Notes: a model not told the origin generated them from the sequence alone. DNA of 64,000 bases from Candidatus Gastranaerophilales bacterium (GCA_944323695.1 CALUTI010000001.1:217582-281581); one strand, 5' to 3'; positions 43,551 through 52,808 are shown, numbered from the stretch's first letter. Numbers and translations are program-made.

Positions 43551-44402
43551 CTATTCCAACTTCAAATAGTTAACTTTTTCCCAGCTTAAATCAATATACT
43601 TAACCTTGCCCTTAACTTTCTCAACCTGAGGCAAAATTGACGGAAGACGCTTAATCCTTTCATAAATATTATCATCCGGCGGTCCAAGACGAACAGGCAC
43701 CGTTTGAATTTTTACATAAATATCATCCGGATTTCGCATATCTATATATTCAATTTTTTCGCGAGAAAATGTCTCAACATATTTTGCGATTTTTTGAATC
43801 TGCCTTATTTTACTTACATCCCACTTTCTGTAATCATCACCTTTATTGCCGTATGAAAGAACCTTAATTGTTTTATATTCATCAGGAAGCGGTAAATAAT
43901 CAGCACCGATAATTAATCTTCCTTCCCTTGTAAATGCCGCAACAGGCTTTACTTTAGCATCAGGTGCAATTGTAATCACAGGAGTTGCTTCTCTGATAAT
44001 TATCAAAAGCCTTGCAGGAAAAGCATACCGTCTTATGTAAACCTCATCAACAGGCGCAAGCGACATAAGCTTATACTTTAGTTCATTCAAATTGGCCATA
44101 TAAATGGGCAGAGATGGAACCTCAACCTGCTTCATAACGCTTTTTACTTTGTCAGTTTTGACTATTTTATTATCGACGATTTGAATATATGCAGGGTTAA
44201 AGTTATTAAAAACATCTTTAGGCAAGTACCAGCCGCTGAGTGTTGAAAAATAATAAACACCCGCAATAATAGCGCAGCCGGTTAAAAAGCGCAGCAAACT
44301 TTTCAAAAAGCTCTGCTTTTTTTTACCCTTTCTTACTTGTCTTTCTCTCTGTTTTGCTTTTAAAAGTTCTTCCGGACTTTCAAATTCTTCATAGTCAGTC
44401 AT
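43551..44402 (-). CDS. ftsQ: cell division protein FtsQ (POTRA domain)
   Basis: 283 residues: basic cytoplasmic start, one membrane helix (about 33-53), POTRA-like region (LPIYMANLNELKYKLMSLAPVDEVYIRRYAFPARLLIIIREATP) and the FtsQ beta domain. It links cytoplasmic and periplasmic divisome parts. Its ATG overlaps the ddl stop by one base; order ddl-ftsQ is the classic dcw arrangement. Confidence 0.9.
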   Translation of the reverse strand: MTDYEEFESPEELLKAKQRERQVRKGKKKQSFLKSLLRFLTGCAIIAGVYYFSTLSGWYLPKDVFNNFNPAYIQIVDNKIVKTDKVKSVMKQVEVPSLPIYMANLNELKYKLMSLAPVDEVYIRRYAFPARLLIIIREATPVITIAPDAKVKPVAAFTREGRLIIGADYLPLPDEYKTIKVLSYGNKGDDYRKWDVSKIRQIQKIAKYVETFSREKIEYIDMRNPDDIYVKIQTVPVRLGPPDDNIYERIKRLPSILPQVEKVKGKVKYIDLSWEKVNYLKLE

Positions 44403-45352
44403 TATTTATTTAATCCTGCGCTGTTTAATATTAATAACACCAAATTATCATAATCAATTCCCATAGCAAGAGACTGCGCCGGCAAATCACTTGTAGCTGT
44501 CATCCCGGGGCTTGTATTGATTTCCAATAAATACGGAATATCGTCTTTCATCATAAAGTCAATTCTTGCAACGCCGCTGCAACCTGCAGTCTCAAAAGCT
44601 TTTACCGCAAGCTCTTTTACATATTCAGTAACCTCCGGTGACAAATTTGCGGGACAAATAAAATCTGACATCCCTTGAGTGTATTTTGCTTCAAAATCAT
44701 ACCATTCATTTTTGGGTCTGATTTCAAGAATTTCGGTTGCAAATGCTCTGCCATCATTTTCTAACACACCGACGGTTACAAAAAATCCGTCAATAAATTC
44801 TTCAGCAAGTACATCATCATTGTATTTTACGGCAGTATCGTAAGCTGCTTTTAAATCTTCTTTTCTATCAACTTTTGTCATACCAAAGCTTGAGCCTTCA
44901 CTGACAGGTTTGATAAATAACGGATAATTCAAATCGGCAGTCTTTTCAAAAATATCATCGCCTTTTTTAATAAAAGCAGATCTTGCCATAATAATATCAG
45001 GATTTGTAGAAAGAATTCTTTTGGTAAATTCCTTATTCATACAAACAGAACTTGCCATAACGCCGCAACCGGCATAAGGAATTCTCAAAATTTCCAACAA
45101 ACCTTGTATGCAGCCGTCCTCACCGTATTTGCCATGCAAAGCATTAAAGGCATAATCATATTTGCCTTCTTTAAGCTTTAGGGCAATATCTTTGTCGACA
45201 ACAACCATTTCAGCGTTAGAAAAGCCGAGTCTTTGAAGTGCCTCAAAACATCCTTTGCCTGAACGCATTGAAACTTCTGCCTCTGATGACATTCCGCCGC
45301 AAAGAACAGCTATTTTTGAATTTTTATCGATCCTATTTGTAATTTCCTGCAT
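44402..45352 (-). CDS. ddl: D-alanine--D-alanine ligase
   Basis: 316 residues, normal. ATP-grasp enzyme: N-terminal CGGMSSEAEVSMRSG, then LHGKYGEDG, FIKPVSEGSSFGM and the C-terminal RIDFMMKDDIPYLLEINTSPGMT with metal-binding Glu/Asn. It joins two D-Ala for the peptidoglycan stem. It overlaps the end of murB by 43 bases. Confidence 0.96.
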   Translation of the reverse strand: MQEITNRIDKNSKIAVLCGGMSSEAEVSMRSGKGCFEALQRLGFSNAEMVVVDKDIALKLKEGKYDYAFNALHGKYGEDGCIQGLLEILRIPYAGCGVMASSVCMNKEFTKRILSTNPDIIMARSAFIKKGDDIFEKTADLNYPLFIKPVSEGSSFGMTKVDRKEDLKAAYDTAVKYNDDVLAEEFIDGFFVTVGVLENDGRAFATEILEIRPKNEWYDFEAKYTQGMSDFICPANLSPEVTEYVKELAVKAFETAGCSGVARIDFMMKDDIPYLLEINTSPGMTATSDLPAQSLAMGIDYDNLVLLILNSAGLNK

Positions 45353-46224
45353 AAATTTACCTCTTCTTCATCGTTTCCGCCCAAGTACCGAACTTCAGGC
45401 AGCAATTTTATACCATATTTATTTTCAACCGCGGAGGACATTCTATCCATAAGTCTTAAAACATCCATTGAAGTTGCATTGTTATCATTTATTATAAAGT
45501 TTGCGTGTTTTTCAAAAACATGAACGCCGCCTTCCTTCATCTCTTTTGCGCCTATAGATTCCAAAAGCCTGCCTGCAGAATCACCTTCAGGGTTTTTAAA
45601 TACACTTCCGCAATTCGGCAAGGTTAAAGAAGGCTGCTTATTTTGTCTGAACGTCAAATTCTCATTCATTTTTTCCTGAATATTTTCAGCAGTATCCGGC
45701 TTTAATTCAAATTCTGCAGACAAAACAATATATGGCTTTTTCTGGCAGATTGAAGTTCTGTATGAAAACTCCATTTCTTTATTTGAAAATTTCACAATGC
45801 CGTCTTCCGGAGAATAGAGAAGCGCTGACTTCAAAACATCCGCAATCATCTGCCCATGCGCACCCGCGTTCATATAAACCTCACCGCCTACAGAACCGGG
45901 GAATGCTATCATAAATTCTAATCCGCTCAAGCCTTCCGCTGCGGCCAGCTTAGATAATTTTGTACCTCGCACACCGGCGCCGGCATTTATAATATTCCCT
46001 TCAACGGATATTTCATCAATACGTTTTGTGCAAATCAAAGCCCCGTCATAGCCTTTAGATGAGACCAAAATATTTGATAAATTCCCGACAACAACAGCTT
46101 CAGGCTCAGCTTCCAAAATTTCAACAAACTCAGCCAGAGTTTCAGGAAAGTAAAGATTTTTAACCTTTCCGCCAATTTTAAAAGATGTGAGTTTTGAAAT
46201 ATCAAAATCATTTTCCGCAAGCAT
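45310..46224 (-). CDS. murB: UDP-N-acetylenolpyruvoylglucosamine reductase
   Basis: 304 residues. FAD-binding PCMH-type N terminus (LTSFKIGGKV, VVVGNLSNILVS), AFPGSVGGEVYMNAGAHG, the Arg of SYRTS, and the catalytic Ser in CGSVFKNPEGDSAGRLLE; the C-terminal Glu in LLPEVRYLG. It reduces UDP-GlcNAc-enolpyruvate to UDP-MurNAc. It overlaps murC by 17 bases and ddl by 43, a tight operon. Confidence 0.96.
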   Translation of the reverse strand: MLAENDFDISKLTSFKIGGKVKNLYFPETLAEFVEILEAEPEAVVVGNLSNILVSSKGYDGALICTKRIDEISVEGNIINAGAGVRGTKLSKLAAAEGLSGLEFMIAFPGSVGGEVYMNAGAHGQMIADVLKSALLYSPEDGIVKFSNKEMEFSYRTSICQKKPYIVLSAEFELKPDTAENIQEKMNENLTFRQNKQPSLTLPNCGSVFKNPEGDSAGRLLESIGAKEMKEGGVHVFEKHANFIINDNNATSMDVLRLMDRMSSAVENKYGIKLLPEVRYLGGNDEEEVNLCRKLQIGSIKIQK

Positions 46225-47581
46225 TTGCTGTCTCCTTACTTAAAGCTAAAAGCTCTTTGCCAAGATTTGTAATGGTTCCTGCACCAAGCCCGATTATAAT
46301 ATCACCTGATTTTAATTCAGGGAAAAGTTTTTTGGCAACATCCTTAATACTGCCTGACAAATATTCAGCAGAATGTTTTTCTGATAATTCTTGTGTGAAT
46401 TTTTCAGAAGTAATACCATCAATCGGCGCCTCAGATGCCGCATAAACATCTGTCACAACAACATGGTTCACATCATCAAATGCGTTCAAAAAATCTTCCC
46501 ACAAATTAGCAAGCCTTGTAAATCTGTGCGGCTGAAAAACAGCAATAACATTTCTGCCTTTAAATGATTTAGCAGAAGAAAGAGTTGCCTTGATTTCAGT
46601 CGGATGGTGCGCGTAATCATCATAAACACTTATACCGTCAAATTCGCAAACTTTCTGGAATCTTCTCCCCATACCCGTGAATGTTGCAAAATGAGGCTTA
46701 ACTAAATCCGTCTCAACCCCGGATTCTCTCAGCGCCGCAAATACAGCTAAAGAATTATACACATTATGCTGACCTTTTAAGCAAATTTTCATATCTGATA
46801 AAAATTCACCCTTATAATAAATATCAAAAGTCGTAAAATCTTCGTTATATTCAACATTTTTAGCAACATAATCCGCATCATTCAGACCGTAAGTTATAAA
46901 ATTCCTGCCTGATAATTGCGTTGCCCCCTTACAGTCATTATTAACCAAAACTTTCGAATCAGGTTTAAGATTTGAAATAAATTTGTCAAAAGTCTCAATA
47001 ATAGAGGTCAAACCGTTTTTGTAAAAATCCAGATGATCAGCTTCAAGATTATTTACCACAACTACATCAGGACTGTATTTGACAATAGTCCCGTCGCTTT
47101 CATCCAATTCTGCACAGAAATATTTACCATCCTGTGAATGTGCGTTTGTACCGATATCAGGAAGCATTCCGCCGATAACATAAGAAGGCTTTAGTCCTGC
47201 TTTTTCTAATACATAAGCACAAAGCCCGCTGGTTGTGGTTTTTCCATGAGTTCCTGAAAAACCTATAAAAAATTTACCCATACCAGACAATTTTGCAAGA
47301 ACATCGGATCTGTGAAGAACAGTTAATCCAAGTCGTCTTGCCTTTTGCATTTCGGGATTATTTTCCTTAATTGCGGTGCTTGCAACCACAACACAATCTC
47401 CAGGAAGATTATTTTCATCATGGCCTATATGAACTTTTGCGCCCAAATCACGTAATTTATCAATATATTTGCTGTCATTAATGTCCGAACCTGATACCTC
47501 ATAGCCGTTTTCCAAAAGGTATTTAGCCAGACCGCTCATTCCTATTCCGCCTATTGCAATAAAATAATATTTCTCTCTCAA
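46208..47581 (-). CDS. murC: UDP-N-acetylmuramate--L-alanine ligase
   Basis: 457 residues. N-terminal Rossmann part GGIGMSGLA, ATP loop GTHGKTTTSG at 110-119, ELDESDGTI, NNLEADHLD, DDYAHHPTEI and FQPHRFTR in the C-terminal domain. It adds L-Ala to UDP-MurNAc. It is the first gene of murC-murB-ddl-ftsQ-nadE-folC, and a promoter should lie between it and the divergent 68-residue gene. Confidence 0.97.
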   Translation of the reverse strand: MREKYYFIAIGGIGMSGLAKYLLENGYEVSGSDINDSKYIDKLRDLGAKVHIGHDENNLPGDCVVVASTAIKENNPEMQKARRLGLTVLHRSDVLAKLSGMGKFFIGFSGTHGKTTTSGLCAYVLEKAGLKPSYVIGGMLPDIGTNAHSQDGKYFCAELDESDGTIVKYSPDVVVVNNLEADHLDFYKNGLTSIIETFDKFISNLKPDSKVLVNNDCKGATQLSGRNFITYGLNDADYVAKNVEYNEDFTTFDIYYKGEFLSDMKICLKGQHNVYNSLAVFAALRESGVETDLVKPHFATFTGMGRRFQKVCEFDGISVYDDYAHHPTEIKATLSSAKSFKGRNVIAVFQPHRFTRLANLWEDFLNAFDDVNHVVVTDVYAASEAPIDGITSEKFTQELSEKHSAEYLSGSIKDVAKKLFPELKSGDIIIGLGAGTITNLGKELLALSKETANACGK

Positions 47582-47733
47582 TTTTCTATCCCTTTTTGCT
47601 ATTTACTTTTTCTATTATAATACTAAAAAACTCCCGCGGGCTGAATGTTATGATTTTTTAATATATTAAAAAAGGCGGCCAAATAACCGTCTTTATGTAA
47701 CAAATTGTAAAGCTTTTTAGACATGTAAGCAAT

Positions 47734-47761
47734 TTGCCAGTAAATAAATACTTTATATATA
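47734..47761 (+). promoter_or_regulatory. possible promoter of the 68-residue gene
   Basis: TTGCCA (47734-47739), 16 bases, TATATA (47756-47761), then GAGGAG and ATG 47790. Confidence 0.45.
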
Positions 47762-47789
47762 TAAGTTATATTAACGAGGAGTATAAACT

Positions 47790-47996
47790 ATGTCTAGAGT
47801 TGATGGCGTAAAAGCGGTTGGATATGATAAAAATGATGTGGCAACAAATTATGCCGATGAGAAAAAGATGAAAAAAATCAATTCATTATTCTCAGATGGT
47901 GCTGCAGCTCCGAAGGTTGCATTTACATTAGACGTTGGTAATTCAATCTTTGGAAATGGCGGGACACAGCCGAGCCAGACTGCTGTACAAGCATAA
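47790..47996 (+). CDS. small soluble protein of unknown function
   Basis: 68 residues with a good ribosome binding site (GAGGAG) and a terminator behind it, so it appears to be an independent gene. Composition is polar with no Cys; the middle has KKMKKINSLF, the end is Gly/Gln/Thr-rich and probably flexible. No family recognised. Confidence 0.65.
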   Translation: MSRVDGVKAVGYDKNDVATNYADEKKMKKINSLFSDGAAAPKVAFTLDVGNSIFGNGGTQPSQTAVQA

Positions 47997-48021
47997 TTTT
48001 ACAAAAAAGTTTGTTTGATAT

Positions 48022-48049
48022 AAAATAATCCCTGCAAAGGGATTATTTT
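48022..48049 (+). terminator. hairpin terminator abutting the coaX start
   Basis: AAAATAATCCC-TGCAAA-GGGATTATTTT, ending 3 bases before the coaX ATG at 48053. It probably terminates the 68-residue gene; some read-through may feed coaX, which lacks a ribosome binding site. Confidence 0.75.
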
Positions 48050-48052
48050 ATT

Positions 48053-48832
48053 ATGTTATTGACCGCAGATATAGGAAACACCAATATTACACTCGGGCTT
48101 TTTGATGATGAGGCGCTTGTAGAAGAATTCAGACTCGCTTCCGATAAAGATTTATCTTTGGAAGAATATGAAGTGCTTTTAAAATCTTTATTTAAAGACT
48201 TCAAAGTCGATGGTTGTATTGTAGGCTCTGTTGTTGAAGAGCTTAACGACAAATTTATGCGCGCAGTCAAAAATGTGTTTTCTATAGAACCCGTATTTTT
48301 GACTAATAAGATTAATACAGGTGTGAAAATAAAAACGGATTTTCCTGATGAAGTTGGCGCTGATAGAATTGCTAATGCCGCAGGAGCTTATGTTTTGTAT
48401 AATAAGCCTACCATTGTTGTGGATTTTGGCACTGCAACAACCTTTGATATTATAAATGCAGAAGGTGAATTCATAGGCGGGATGATAGCACCGGGTATAA
48501 ATTTGCAGATGAAGGTTTTGAATAAATTTACGTCAAAACTGCCAAGAATTGATGTTGCAATTTCTACAAAAGCAATCGGGCACAATACAACTGATGCAAT
48601 TTTATCAGGTGTAATCCGCGGCACTGCCTGCATGATAGACGGACTCGTCGAACAATGCGAAAAAGAGCTTGGTCAGAGAGCCGTTCTTGTTGCAACAGGC
48701 GGTTATTCAGGTTTGATTGCAAATTATCTTGAAAGACCGTTTGACTATATAAATCCTACACTTACTCTGGAAGGGCTTAGGCATCTTTATAACTTAAATG
48801 TTGTAAGTGAATTGCAAAAAGTTGCCCATTAA
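48053..48832 (+). CDS. coaX: type III pantothenate kinase
   Basis: 259 residues. Acetate-kinase-fold motifs: DIGNTNITLG at 6-15, PDEVGADRIANAAGA, VVDFGTATTFDII and GGMIAPGINLQ. It phosphorylates pantothenate in coenzyme A synthesis. The start has a hairpin instead of a ribosome binding site. Its end overlaps rex by 39 bases on the opposite strand. Confidence 0.95.
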   Translation: MLLTADIGNTNITLGLFDDEALVEEFRLASDKDLSLEEYEVLLKSLFKDFKVDGCIVGSVVEELNDKFMRAVKNVFSIEPVFLTNKINTGVKIKTDFPDEVGADRIANAAGAYVLYNKPTIVVDFGTATTFDIINAEGEFIGGMIAPGINLQMKVLNKFTSKLPRIDVAISTKAIGHNTTDAILSGVIRGTACMIDGLVEQCEKELGQRAVLVATGGYSGLIANYLERPFDYINPTLTLEGLRHLYNLNVVSELQKVAH

Positions 48833-49411
48833 GTTTTCGTTCCAGACCTGAACGTCTTTTGGCACGCTTAAGACTGTCGGCGTAAAATTCCAGATGTATT
48901 TTATATTGGCTGCGACTAAAAAATCAGCGGTTTTTTGCGCATATTTGCCCGGTACGGTTAAAATTGCTATGTCAACGTTGTTTTTTCGTGCTAAATTCGG
49001 AAGTTTTTCAACATCAAGAATTAAAAGTTTTCCGTTTACGGTTGTACCTATTTTTTTACGATCGTTGTCAAAAAGTGCAATTATATTTAAACCGTAATTA
49101 GTAAAATTATCGTATTTAGCAAGCGCCATGCCCAAATTTCCGGCGCCGACGATAAAAGCTTTTTTGGTCTTTGAAAAACCCAATGTTTTTTCAATTGAAG
49201 TTTTTAACTCTTCAACAATATACCCTATTCGTGATTTGCCGGAATTATTCAGGATGCTTATATCTTTTCTGACCTGTGAATCATCTATGTTTAAAAGTGC
49301 GGCAATCTGTCCGCTTGAAATGTATGTTTCACCGCTGTTTAAAAAATCCTGTAAAATGCAGTGATATAAGGTTAATCTGTTTATAACTTTGTCAGAAATT
49401 TTCTTATCCAT
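48794..49411 (-). CDS. rex: redox-sensing transcriptional repressor Rex
   Basis: 205 residues from ATG 49411 (MDKKISDKVINRL), typical for Rex. The N-terminal winged helix includes SSGQIAALLNIDDSQVRKDIS (about 35-55), then the Rossmann domain FIVGAGNLGMALAKY and the NADH region with NFTP. It senses NADH/NAD+ ratio and represses fermentative genes. The frame extends upstream, but a TATAAT 6 bases before the ATG indicates a leaderless start here. Confidence 0.93.
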   Translation of the reverse strand: MDKKISDKVINRLTLYHCILQDFLNSGETYISSGQIAALLNIDDSQVRKDISILNNSGKSRIGYIVEELKTSIEKTLGFSKTKKAFIVGAGNLGMALAKYDNFTNYGLNIIALFDNDRKKIGTTVNGKLLILDVEKLPNLARKNNVDIAILTVPGKYAQKTADFLVAANIKYIWNFTPTVLSVPKDVQVWNENLMGNFLQFTYNI

Positions 49412-49417
49412 AATTGT

Positions 49418-49423
49418 ATTATA
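49418..49423 (-). promoter_or_regulatory. -10 box of rex
   Basis: TATAAT on the minus strand with six bases to the ATG at 49411. No clear -35 box; transcription would begin at or next to the start codon. Confidence 0.5.
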
Positions 49424-49430
49424 GCACGTA

Positions 49431-49461
49431 AAAAAGCACAAGATACAATCTTGTGCTTTTT
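49431..49461 (-). terminator. intrinsic terminator of prepilin D
   Basis: GCACAAGAT-TGT-ATCTTGTGC followed by a T run on the minus strand, 29 bases after the prepilin D stop. Confidence 0.88.
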
Positions 49462-49489
49462 GTGGGGTCTGCATAGGGTAAGAGAATTT

Positions 49490-50242
49490 CTACTTACCGA
49501 ATAAAACTGCTCTTGCCGCATCAGATGCGGGTTCAACTGTCTGACCGTGGATATAGACCGGATAGATGTCTGTTACTGCAGAAGATGATACTGTGCATGC
49601 ATCAGTACCTGTTCCGCCTTCCTCACCGTTATCGCAAGTAATCACTGTGTTAGGACCTGTTGCACCATTTACATCTATAAAGCCGACGCAAACATTATTT
49701 GCGGTTCCTTTTGTTGAATCAGTACAATTTGCAGCCTGAATATCAAAACCGAAGGCTGTACCATCTGCAAATGAATATACTTTTGCGGCTGTACTTGTCG
49801 GAGTAAATGTTGATGCCGTACCTGTTTCAGATGCATTATTTGATTGATAACAAGCAGAATCTTCATCCTGCTTGTTTTCTGTAGTACATACAACTTCACC
49901 GGTGTATTCAATTGCACCAATATTAGTTGCAGCTGTAAAGTAGCTTGTTGTAATATCCGTAGCGGACTGCATTCTGTTAATTAACATTTTTGATAAAGAA
50001 TCATCAGGTAATGTCTGACCGGTTTGAGCATCGGCTTTTAACGTTGAAAAATCAGTATCTTCAAGCGCTATATTCATCAATACAGCCTGATTTAATGTTG
50101 ACAATGCTTTTTTGTAAGCTGTTTTAAATTGTGCACCATTTGTATTTGAAATTAATGTTGGGATAGTCATTGCGGCTACGACGCCAATAATACCTAAAGT
50201 AATCAAAACTTCCGCAAGGGTAAATGCATTTTTTCTCATCAT
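49490..50242 (-). CDS. prepilin-like protein D, short leader, no G/C tract
   Basis: 250 residues. The leader is only MMRKNA before FTLAEVLITLGIIGVVAAM, so this one has the ordinary prepilin form. The mature part is Ser/Thr/Ala-rich with Cys pairs (VVCTTENKQDEDSACYQ, ANCTDSTKGTANNVCVG, VITCDNGEEGGTGTDACTV). Its simple structure, own terminator and AAAGGTGA ribosome binding site fit a constitutive main subunit, in contrast to prepilins A-C, but that is inference. Confidence 0.87.
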   Translation of the reverse strand: MMRKNAFTLAEVLITLGIIGVVAAMTIPTLISNTNGAQFKTAYKKALSTLNQAVLMNIALEDTDFSTLKADAQTGQTLPDDSLSKMLINRMQSATDITTSYFTAATNIGAIEYTGEVVCTTENKQDEDSACYQSNNASETGTASTFTPTSTAAKVYSFADGTAFGFDIQAANCTDSTKGTANNVCVGFIDVNGATGPNTVITCDNGEEGGTGTDACTVSSSAVTDIYPVYIHGQTVEPASDAARAVLFGK

Positions 50243-50281
50243 ATAGGTTCACCTTTCTTTTATTTTCGCACTCCAAAATCC

Positions 50282-50300
50282 GGTATAAATTTTTTATACC
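50282..50300. promoter_or_regulatory. hairpin in the prepilin D leader
   Basis: GGTATAAA-TTT-TTTATACC with CCGG flanks, about 40 bases before the prepilin D start. It may be part of the promoter or a 5' stabiliser. Confidence 0.35.
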
Positions 50301-50371
50301 CGGAGACTAATTCTTTTTAACTATATGTAAAGAAAAATTAATACTTTAGAATTAGTTTTTTCTAATCCAAT

Positions 50372-50686
50372 TTAATTAGATGAACGATTTTCTTCTTGTT
50401 TAATGAAGTCGCAAAGCTCTTCAAGACGTCTATCTTCCATAGCATCAATAACTTCCTGAATATCATGGATTTTGTTTAATGCAAAACCTGTTTCCGCGAT
50501 TAAGACGCAGTCATTGCATAGTCTATAACCGCTGTATTCAATGGAGCCTGCAAGAGGTTTTAACTGACCGCAGCAATCGCATTCAAACATTTCGTTTGCA
50601 AGTGACGGATCTTCTTCAAGGTCATCAATTACCATTTGTGCAACGACTTCCTGCATTTCTTTAATGATTTCTTCTTTAGATTTCAT
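50372..50686 (-). CDS. zinc-ribbon-like small protein
   Basis: 104 residues. The middle has FECDCCGQLKPL and YRLCNDCVLI, two CxxC pairs 22 residues apart, a likely zinc site. The flanks are acidic helices. The start overlaps the pdxJ stop by one base, so it is co-translated with pdxJ. Partner unknown. Confidence 0.72.
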   Translation of the reverse strand: MKSKEEIIKEMQEVVAQMVIDDLEEDPSLANEMFECDCCGQLKPLAGSIEYSGYRLCNDCVLIAETGFALNKIHDIQEVIDAMEDRRLEELCDFIKQEENRSSN

Positions 50687-51396
50687 TATTTCACCAAATC
50701 TTTCATTTCTTGTACTGCTTGCGGCAGGCCGACAAATATAGCACGGGAAATTATGCTGTGCCCGATATTTAATTCATACAAATCGGGAATTTCGTGCATT
50801 CTGTGAACGTTATTATAATTTAAACCATGTCCTGCATTAACTTTTAGTCCTAAAATTTGAGCCAGTTTAGCAGAATTTTTAAGCTTCAAGAATTCCGTTT
50901 CTTCTTCCGGGGTGCCGAATTTTTCAGAATATTGTCCCGTATGCATTTCTATAAACTGTACACCGGTTTGTGCGGAGGCTTTAACCTGAGCATCTGTCGG
51001 GTCAATAAATAAGCTTACCAGAATTCCCGCATCTTTTAGCGGTTTTACAAATTCTGTTATTTTTTCGAGTTGTCCTGCAACATCAAGTCCGCCCTCTGTG
51101 GTGACTTCCTGTCTTTTTTCGGGAACGAGGCAGACGGAATGCGGTTTTATTTCAAGTGCAATTTTTTGCATTTCATCTGTTACAGCCATTTCAAGGTTCA
51201 AGTTTGTTTTTAATGTATGGATTAATGTTCTGACGTCGCTGTCTTTTATGTGGCGTCTGTCTTCACGCAGGTGGGTAGTAATTGAGGTTGCGCCGTTGAG
51301 TTCACAGATTTCAGCAGCTTTAATTGTGTCGGGCTCAACTCCTCCCCGCGCGTTTCTGAGTGTTGCAACATGATCTATATTTACGCCTAATAACAT
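50686..51396 (-). CDS. pdxJ: pyridoxine 5'-phosphate synthase
   Basis: 236 residues. [17 protein letters not shown] at the start, [16 protein letters not shown], and [11 protein letters not shown] near the end are the PdxJ phosphate and catalytic loops. It makes pyridoxine phosphate from 1-deoxyxylulose 5-phosphate and 3-amino-2-oxopropyl phosphate. AAGGAG before the ATG; it sits between murT and the zinc-ribbon gene. Confidence 0.96.
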   Translation of the reverse strand: MLLGVNIDHVATLRNARGGVEPDTIKAAEICELNGATSITTHLREDRRHIKDSDVRTLIHTLKTNLNLEMAVTDEMQKIALEIKPHSVCLVPEKRQEVTTEGGLDVAGQLEKITEFVKPLKDAGILVSLFIDPTDAQVKASAQTGVQFIEMHTGQYSEKFGTPEEETEFLKLKNSAKLAQILGLKVNAGHGLNYNNVHRMHEIPDLYELNIGHSIISRAIFVGLPQAVQEMKDLVK

Positions 51397-51408
51397 TTTT
51401 ATTCTCCT

Positions 51409-52743
51409 TTAGTATTTACTTATTTTCAAAAGTGCCGTGTATGATGGCAAAATTGTAATTTTCTCGTCTTTTTTTGCGGAATTTGCGACAAATTTGACGG
51501 CTTTTTTAATATTTGGTTCAATAATTATTTTTTCCTGAGGGATCCCTGCATATTTAAGCCTTGCAGCCATATCATAAGCTCTTTTGCCTGAGGTGACAAC
51601 AAGTTTTTGTGCGTCCTGAAGCTGTTCAAAGTCGCTGTCCCAAAGCCAGGAGACATCGCGTCCGTCAGCATAATCGTCGTTAATCGCAATTAGTATATTT
51701 GAATTCAGGTCAACGGTTTTCAAAACTTCGCTTGCCCCGGCAGGATTTTTAATAAGCTGGATAAGCGTTTTATGACCGTTTATAACTCTCGTTTCCGTTC
51801 TGCCGAAAACAGAGTGGTAGGTGTCAAGTGCATTTTGAATTTCTGCCTGATTTAAGCCGTTTTCAAAAGCCGTTGCAATCGCTGCAAGCGCATTATAAGC
51901 ATTATATAAGCCGACAAGATTAACCTTGAATTCAAAAGTTATACCGCAATATGTTACATAAAGCATTGAATATTCATCAAATATTTTAACTTTTGCCGAA
52001 TAATTGCACTCGGGGCGTTTATAGCCGCATTTGCCGCAGAAATAGTGCCCCTGCTGCGCGTAAAATCTTTTTGTATATTTTAATGGTTCCCCGCAAATAC
52101 AGTTGAAAGCTTCTGACGGGGCATTTGATTCATCTTTGTATCTGCAATTGTATTCAACATCGTCAAATCCGTAAAATATTGTGTTATCAGCTTTTGCAAA
52201 TGATGACACAATCGGGTCATCCGCATTTAATATCAGTTTTAAATCAGGATTTTTTAAAACAGCTTCTTTTATAATCTTTGCGGTGTAATCCAATTCCCCG
52301 TATCTATCCAGCTGGTCGCGGAAAAGATTTGTCACAACAAGGGTGTCGCCTTTTACATAATCGTATACCTTTGTCAAATAAGCCTCATCAGTTTCGATTA
52401 CCGCATAGTCAAATCTTTTTAAAGGTCTTATGTTAAGCGCAAAGACATTTGCAATTCCTGTGAGCATGTTTGCACCTTTAAGGTTATGTATTACGCTTTG
52501 ATTGGTATTTTCAAGAATATGTGCAATTAAGCCTGATGTGGTTGTTTTACCGTTTGTACCGGTTACATTTATAAGATTATTTTTTATATATTTTTTTGAA
52601 AAAGCAAGAAATTCGGGACAAATTTTAAGCGCAATATACCCGGCATAAGATGTTGCAGGCCTTTGAAGAAGTTTAAGTCCTGCAAAAGTCAATTTGGACA
52701 TCATAAGCGCCGTATAAAATTTTGTTTTCATAAATAGTCCCAT
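51409..52743 (-). CDS. murT: lipid II isoglutaminyl synthase subunit MurT
   Basis: 444 residues. Mur ligase with ATP loop GTNGKTTTSG at 62-71, the MurT-specific Cys4 zinc ribbon (FNCICGEPL...YFCGKCGYKRPEC, about 207-240) and the DUF1727 C-terminal domain (NPAGASEVL, DDYADGRDVSWLWD). With GatD it amidates D-Glu of lipid II. gatD usually follows murT directly; here pdxJ does, and no gatD is in the window. A second Met at residue 5 is an alternative start. Confidence 0.9.
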   Translation of the reverse strand: MGLFMKTKFYTALMMSKLTFAGLKLLQRPATSYAGYIALKICPEFLAFSKKYIKNNLINVTGTNGKTTTSGLIAHILENTNQSVIHNLKGANMLTGIANVFALNIRPLKRFDYAVIETDEAYLTKVYDYVKGDTLVVTNLFRDQLDRYGELDYTAKIIKEAVLKNPDLKLILNADDPIVSSFAKADNTIFYGFDDVEYNCRYKDESNAPSEAFNCICGEPLKYTKRFYAQQGHYFCGKCGYKRPECNYSAKVKIFDEYSMLYVTYCGITFEFKVNLVGLYNAYNALAAIATAFENGLNQAEIQNALDTYHSVFGRTETRVINGHKTLIQLIKNPAGASEVLKTVDLNSNILIAINDDYADGRDVSWLWDSDFEQLQDAQKLVVTSGKRAYDMAARLKYAGIPQEKIIIEPNIKKAVKFVANSAKKDEKITILPSYTALLKISKY

Positions 52744-52808
52744 AAGTGTATTCCAATTTTTAAATAATTATTCTATACTTCAAATATAATAATACAAAAG
52801 AAGAAAAA

